From: Acholoe squamosa
Lineage: Eukaryota; Annelida; Polychaeta; Phyllodocida; Polynoidae
Assembly (NCBI GenBank): GCA_949317995.1
Contig: OX439046.1
Coordinates: 76,322,786 to 76,386,785 of the forward strand
DNA: 64,000 nucleotides
Reading direction: 5' to 3'
A program made the translations under genes and the position numbers. The notes under the pieces are model-generated. The model saw only the letters and a list, made by a program, of their open reading frames with translations, had not been told where the DNA came from and ran no database searches. Below, in pieces: positions 60,081-64,000 of this stretch; the first letter of the stretch is position 1, and every line of letters begins with the position of its first letter.

Positions 60081-60869
60081 CGATACGAACCATTACACCA
60101 GTATTGAATTTATACATCATACCAAGCCTATGCTGGTGAATCACATCACCAACATTGCATTGATGAATCATGATGTTAAAAGTAATGAGCTTTAACTCTA
60201 TTCAATGCCGGTATCTTGCTGCCATTAAAGATTTATAGGTTTTTCCTACTCTACTATATTTGTGGGCCTCCACCACTGTCCACATAGCCCGATCCTTTTC
60301 CTCCCTTACCCCTGGCCTCCATTCCAATAAACTGATCATCCTCTCTCTGCCTTCAACCCAATTAAGAACACATCGTCTTCCCAGGTCCTAGAAAAACATG
60401 ATCCACCTCCTGTCATGTGATCTTTGGAGCAGAGCCAATCAGATAAAGGGGTTGTGTGCCATGTGCATTCCTACTATTCCAGAACAGGCGAGAAAGAAAA
60501 AAAAGATATCCCCATCTGTAAGCAGTCTATATGGAGATTTGATTTTGTTCCTTCCATCCCATCACTAACTAAGTTGATTCCTTTTCTGTTTTTCTCCATT
60601 TAGTTTATAGTTTCTTTATTTTTTCTTGATGGTCGTCCTTTTTCCCTGTTGATTGACTATGACTGTGCATCTATATCGGGGATTAGCTACCAGGGCTTCC
60701 TTTAATCCATTAAGGACATCATATTGCTCTGCCCGGGTATGATCCAGTGTCATGGTGTGTGAATACTGGTGTTGTGTATGATCAACGTTGCTGTTTGCTG
60801 GAGTAGAGTGGGTGTGTTGAGGCAAGGCATGCTAGGTAATACAAAATGATGAGACAGGCAAATAGGGGA
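60081..60869. other. No recognisable feature
   Basis: Nothing recognised. Confidence 0.4.
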
Positions 60870-61320
60870 AAGATCTCCACATAGTTTGTACTGAAATGTG
60901 AACATTATGGAAAAGAGTAAACATAACCAAATGCAGTCACAATAAAACCAGACAGTTCATAGCTTTGCCATAGTTATCCCATTTCTCTACATACCTTTTG
61001 TAGAATTAGGGAATGTTTCCTACAAGAAATTGACTGGTAAGGATCGCAAGGTTAAAGATATACAAACAGAGAGATGGCAATCAATCAGATAGTATCAAGA
61101 TATTTTTTTATACATTTTGTACTGAACTGGAAAAATTATGGAAAGTCGTTGGTATACATAGTAAAATGCAGTCACCCTAAAATGAGATAGACAGTTCAAT
61201 ATCTCATTTCTTTTCCCTTTTCTATTTTTTTAGAGTTAGGGTAGGTTTCTGACAAGAAGTTGACCTGTAAGGATTGCAAGGTTAAAGATATACAAACAGG
61301 GAAATGGCAATCAGATAGCG
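60870..61320 (+). repeat. Diverged tandem duplication, about 230-bp unit
   Basis: Blocks TTTGTACTGAA, ATTATGGAAA, AATGCAGTCAC, GACAGTTCA, AAGGATCGCAAGG or AAGGATTGCAAGG, TTAAAGATATACAAACAG and ATGGCAATCA occur in order in both halves (about 60870-61090 and 61105-61320). Confidence 0.85.
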
Positions 61321-61954
61321 CTAGGAGATAGGATGGTATGTAAACTATTTGGGAAAGGTTAAGTACATTTACATCTACTCTACCTCACTCTAGATCTGAC
61401 TTGTTGATTGCAGTGCCCCCTATGAATAACCAAATGAGGGACCTTCAAACAAGCTCAGAGTGTTCAAAATTGACTACAGCCAGCAGACACGTGCACCCTC
61501 CTTACAATTCCAATACAATCTCTAAGTTGAACTGTAGCTGCCCTTGGAGACAGAATATAAAGTGCATTGATTGATTGAAACATTCAAAGACTGATAATAA
61601 CATTTATTGTCTATAAAGAATCGTTGCTATTATTGTCCGGTTACAGTGATACAAATCTCATCTTACTACATGGGTAACTACAGTAACAGAGCTGAAATGC
61701 AGACAGATCAAATTGTACCATCATCAATGTTTTAGTGTGATAAGCAGATATAGCATGGTAAGATTCTAACAGGACATGTTTTCATGTCAGCCAGTAGGAT
61801 ATAAACTACAGCACCATAATTCTGAATTCAGCTTCAGTTATTATCAAGATCGAGATTGGAATAATTGTGTCACTGTAACAGACATCTCATCTTCCTACCT
61901 GAGAGGTAGATTGTGCCTGGGTACCCCAGCAATGCCCAGCTTTTGGACTCACCA

Positions 61955-62036
61955 GAGAGAGTCGGCAAATAGCCCCAGTCCCCTCCACATGTGCAATATG
62001 GTCAGTAATCACACCAACCTTCCTGGTCAAAGGGGA
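61955..62036 (+). repeat. Dispersed repeat, copy b
   Basis: Second member of the pair with 11219-11302. Confidence 0.65.
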
Positions 62037-64000
62037 GGCTTTTCCTTCTGCAAATGAGTGCTTGCCTCCACTACACAATGTCCCGCCCCTCCTTCCTCCT
62101 CCCCACAGTACATTGCAGTCTGGGAAGGAGTTCAGGTACAGTGCATTGTGGGTAAGATGGTGGAAACGCTGCAGGATGGGGGGAAGGCTGGACACTAATC
62201 CTGCCGAAAGCAAGCTCTGCTGGAGATGCTGTTTGGGTACAACATGTTCTATGTATGGAGAGACTGCACTCCCCATGATTGTAGTTTGATCACATGACAT
62301 GACCACATGACCCTACATGACACAATGGTTTTGTACCAGAATACTCTGCACATCCTTTAATCCATTTATAGCTGTTACATCGCTTTGTCCCAATGCCTCC
62401 CCTCCCCCTTTCCAAGCTCACTCCAGTCATTTCCCCTTCCTTTTTCCTTCACCCCTGTAGACCCTTCACTGGTCAGTATCAGATGGATATGACACTATAC
62501 TTTGAATACCCAATTATCAAAGGGGATAGGCCCATGAAAAGATTTAGGCAGGGATATATAGCAGTGAGACTGAGAGGCTGAGAAGCTTCAGGGTAGAGCG
62601 GCAGAGCATGCTAGTCTGTTTGTGATTGGCTGGCAGAGGCACGGAATGGGCTTTAAAGGGTAGAGTCAGAGTGTGAATCCATCCATGGCTCTACGGGAGA
62701 AGGAGTAATTGGGGACTTAAATCTAAGGGTCTGGTGGATACCTCTATTATCACTCACTATACATACCACATTTGTATGACACATAAAGAGGGAACTGGAA
62801 ATGCTTCTTTCTCCTTTTTCCCCATTCCTTGCTTCATTCATTTTAAGATTAATCATAACCACTAATCTAGTACTGGTAAGTTCCTTCAGTACAAGATATT
62901 GACTAATGAAAGATATGCATAGACATATCATGTGGTTCTTAAAATGTTAATATAACATCTTCCATTCTGTCTGACCCACTTTCCATGCCCCCCGAATCTC
63001 TATTTGGTCAGTAGTTAATTAAGGTAAAAGACAGAAGGCACTTTAAACAATGCTGCCGATCCCTGCCACACAGCCTCAGCCGTGGTAAGTTTCAGCCTCA
63101 TTGTGAGTAGCGCTGTAATACATCATGTACAGACAGATGGTGCCCCTCCTGTGTAACCCACCAACCACAGGTGGTGTAGAGTGCAGTAGGATAGGGAGCA
63201 TGGGCCTGTAAGCACAATGAGACTAAGACAGAGTAGGTCCTGTGTAAATCTCTGGTATAATAACTCATGTCATGACTTATGCCACAAGGTCTCATTACAC
63301 TCCAACAGTAAGGAACTTTGACACAGTGCCTCTAACAATCGATCTGATTGGTTTAACTCTCCATGGCTGTAATTGGTCAGGCCTAGGGGATTCCTTGTCT
63401 GTGTTATAGGTCAGGGAACACAATGAGAATTAACATTAAAGAAAAACAGTGTTTATCAACTGAAGTGAATCATAGAATTTTCTGTTAGCGCATTAAGCTT
63501 TGTCGTACCTGTTTACCACTCTGTTAACAATAACACAATCCTTAAAACCTGTTATGTGAAGAGGTCATTATTTACCAATTTAAGATAAGAATAATCAAAG
63601 AGCAATTATAGCTTGAAGACTAGCAATGTTTATAGAACCTGTAGACCAGTAAAAGGTATTGACCTTATAGAAAGAAATTGATTTTAGATGGATGTGCATT
63701 ATAAGCTACATAATGCTTCATGTATAATCACATTTTAAATAAAGACACAAGTTATTTTCCGCCCCATCTGTTAGGAGTTGTAACAGCAGTGAATGTCTGT
63801 CTGGGTCAGTTCCCCAGTGTACAATCTATTATAAGTGCCCTTGTTGTGAATGATGTTCCCCTGATGTTCTGGGAGGGCCTCTTTTTCTCCACCTTCCACC
63901 TATATCTGGATGTGTATTATACACACTACAGAATTGATTACCCTATGACCTGCCCCTTGCAGTCCATTTTCTGGGCTCGGGGAACTCTATTTCCTTCACT
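62037..64000. other. No recognisable feature
   Basis: No gene, RNA or repeat family recognised to the end of the window. Confidence 0.4.

Noticed and set aside
63041..63295. Short minus-strand frame near the right end
   Set aside because: No domain, and no splice-site or composition support.

Overview
This window looks like repeat-dense, gene-poor nuclear DNA from a metazoan, most likely an aquatic invertebrate. The reasons are a moderate AT bias, spliced-style pseudogene exons, several retrotransposon classes, many minisatellites and no bacterial-style gene packing. The species cannot be named from the sequence. I found no intact host gene, tRNA or rRNA; every protein-coding signal I can support belongs to, or decays from, a mobile or repetitive element. 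Layout, left to right. (1) 1-7460, minus strand: a Ty3/gypsy LTR retrotransposon with open gag and pol. Pol runs off the left edge, and pol lies in the -1 frame relative to gag. A 20-bp tandem repeat fills the leader and a probable 5' LTR lies at about 7050-7460. A related LTR with no internal region sits in the opposite orientation at about 38806-39195. (2) 9347-10290: an 11-copy minisatellite. (3) 14268-19074, minus strand: a decayed tyrosine-recombinase retrotransposon of the DIRS group. Its split direct repeats, in element orientation A1-ORFs-B1-A2-B2, are the Ngaro/PAT-like layout. (4) 18995-30020: five nearly identical 2.2-kb tandem units; the first begins inside the A1 terminal repeat, so every unit carries about 80 bp of transposon end. 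(5) 30715-34443: a diverged duplication with X-box-like palindromes, then a pseudogene of a cysteine-rich invertebrate protein family whose 3' part is duplicated in a 1,200-bp tandem repeat. (6) 39829-42032: a 2.2-kb minisatellite of 56-57-bp units with a 389-bp higher-order duplication. (7) 42225-42416: a short insertion with 12-bp target-site duplications whose 5' end is a hammerhead-ribozyme fold of the kind reported in Penelope-like elements. (8) 43790-45790, minus strand: a 5'-truncated, frameshifted non-LTR retrotransposon. (9) 46406-64000: foldback/MITE-like elements, local duplications and small tandem repeats, with a GC-rich LTR-like patch near 59.5-60.1 kb. The functional picture is retroelement turnover rather than a pathway: an apparently young LTR element, old YR and LINE corpses, a ribozyme-bearing non-autonomous insert, and tandem amplification seeded at element boundaries.
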